The notes under the pieces are model-generated. The model was not told the DNA's origin and did not search any database. It saw only the letters and a program-made list of their open reading frames with translations. A DNA stretch of 64,000 bases from Marinobacter salexigens (lineage in GTDB: Bacteria; Pseudomonadota; Gammaproteobacteria; Pseudomonadales; Oleiphilaceae). The position numbers were made by a program, and so were the translations under genes. The stretch covers positions 62,001 to 126,000 of the forward strand of contig NZ_NIHC01000006.1 in the NCBI RefSeq assembly GCF_002806945.1. The letters are read 5' to 3'. Below are positions 63,830-64,000 of the stretch, piece after piece; position 1 is the first letter of the stretch, and each line of letters opens with the position of its first letter.

Positions 63830-64000
63830 TTAGCCAATGTTGTTGGTAATGAACTGGAGCATCTGGTCCGTAGTAGAAACCACTTTCGAGTTCATCTCGT
63901 ATGCACGCTGGGTGGTGATCATGTTTACCAACTCTTCAACCACTTCCACATTCGATGATTCAATTACGCCCTGCTCCAGTGTCCCCAGTCCGGCCAGCCC
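63830..64000 (-). CDS. flgG: Flagellar distal rod protein FlgG, C-terminal end (partial)
   Basis: The last 56 residues are present: [45 protein letters not shown] then ITNNIG. This is the conserved C-terminal flg-rod segment. The gene begins outside the window to the right. FlgG is preferred over FlgF because flgH follows directly. Confidence 0.93.
   Translation of the reverse strand, partial: GLAGLGTLEQGVIESSNVEVVEELVNMITTQRAYEMNSKVVSTTDQMLQFITNNIG

Overview
The window looks like a chromosomal segment of a marine gammaproteobacterium, most probably Marinobacter or a close relative. The gene order (suhB / trmJ-cysE-iscR-iscS / ndk-rlmN-pilW-rodZ-ispG-hisS-yfgM-bamB-der, queA-tgt-yajC-secD-secF, sdhCDAB-sucAB-lpd-sucCD opposite gltA) is that of the Pseudomonas/Marinobacter group, and the protein sequences and moderate GC content agree. 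Nothing indicates a plasmid, phage, insertion sequence or CRISPR array. Almost all the DNA is core genome, so most of the interest lies in departures from the expected core pattern.

Layout. Positions 1-3.2 kb (minus strand) hold rluB (cut by the window edge), scpB, scpA and trpS, covering rRNA pseudouridylation, chromosome condensation and Trp-tRNA charging. Positions 3.4-14.7 kb (minus) hold a TCA-cycle block: sdhCDAB, sucAB, lpdA and, behind a terminator-like hairpin, sucCD. gltA (plus) diverges from sdhC across a 477-bp promoter region. A beta-hydroxyacid dehydrogenase, topA and the fatty-acid oxidation operon fadBA follow to 23.8 kb. Positions 24-31 kb are a loose set of single genes: an exported protein of unknown function, a universal stress protein, the ABC-F ATPase Uup, a MOSC protein, tRNA-Gly, a DUF924 protein, a CbiX-like protein, a TIGR01777 epimerase, tRNA-Glu and a 51-codon membrane protein with an Anr/Fnr box. 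Positions 31-37 kb (plus) hold a membrane-bound GGDEF/EAL protein and ackA-pta.

Positions 37-49.8 kb (minus) are one long housekeeping run from trmJ to der, with suhB divergent at 50 kb. Positions 50.9-56.5 kb (minus) hold queA-tgt-yajC-secD-secF. Positions 56.7-64 kb (minus) hold a lipoprotein of unknown function, tRNA-Leu and the distal half of a flagellar operon, flgG(partial)-flgH-flgI-flgJ-flgK-flgL.

The points most worth a second look are these. (1) The syntenic SuhB has lost the Asp pair of its catalytic motif. (2) The iscS gene is short at its 3' end and is followed directly by ndk, with no iscU/iscA/hscBA/fdx/iscX between them. (3) A 51-aa CcoM-like membrane protein sits behind a perfect Anr/Fnr palindrome. 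(4) scpA has no AUG, GUG or UUG start upstream of its conserved N-terminus. (5) TrpRS carries four cysteines spaced like an iron-sulfur cluster site.
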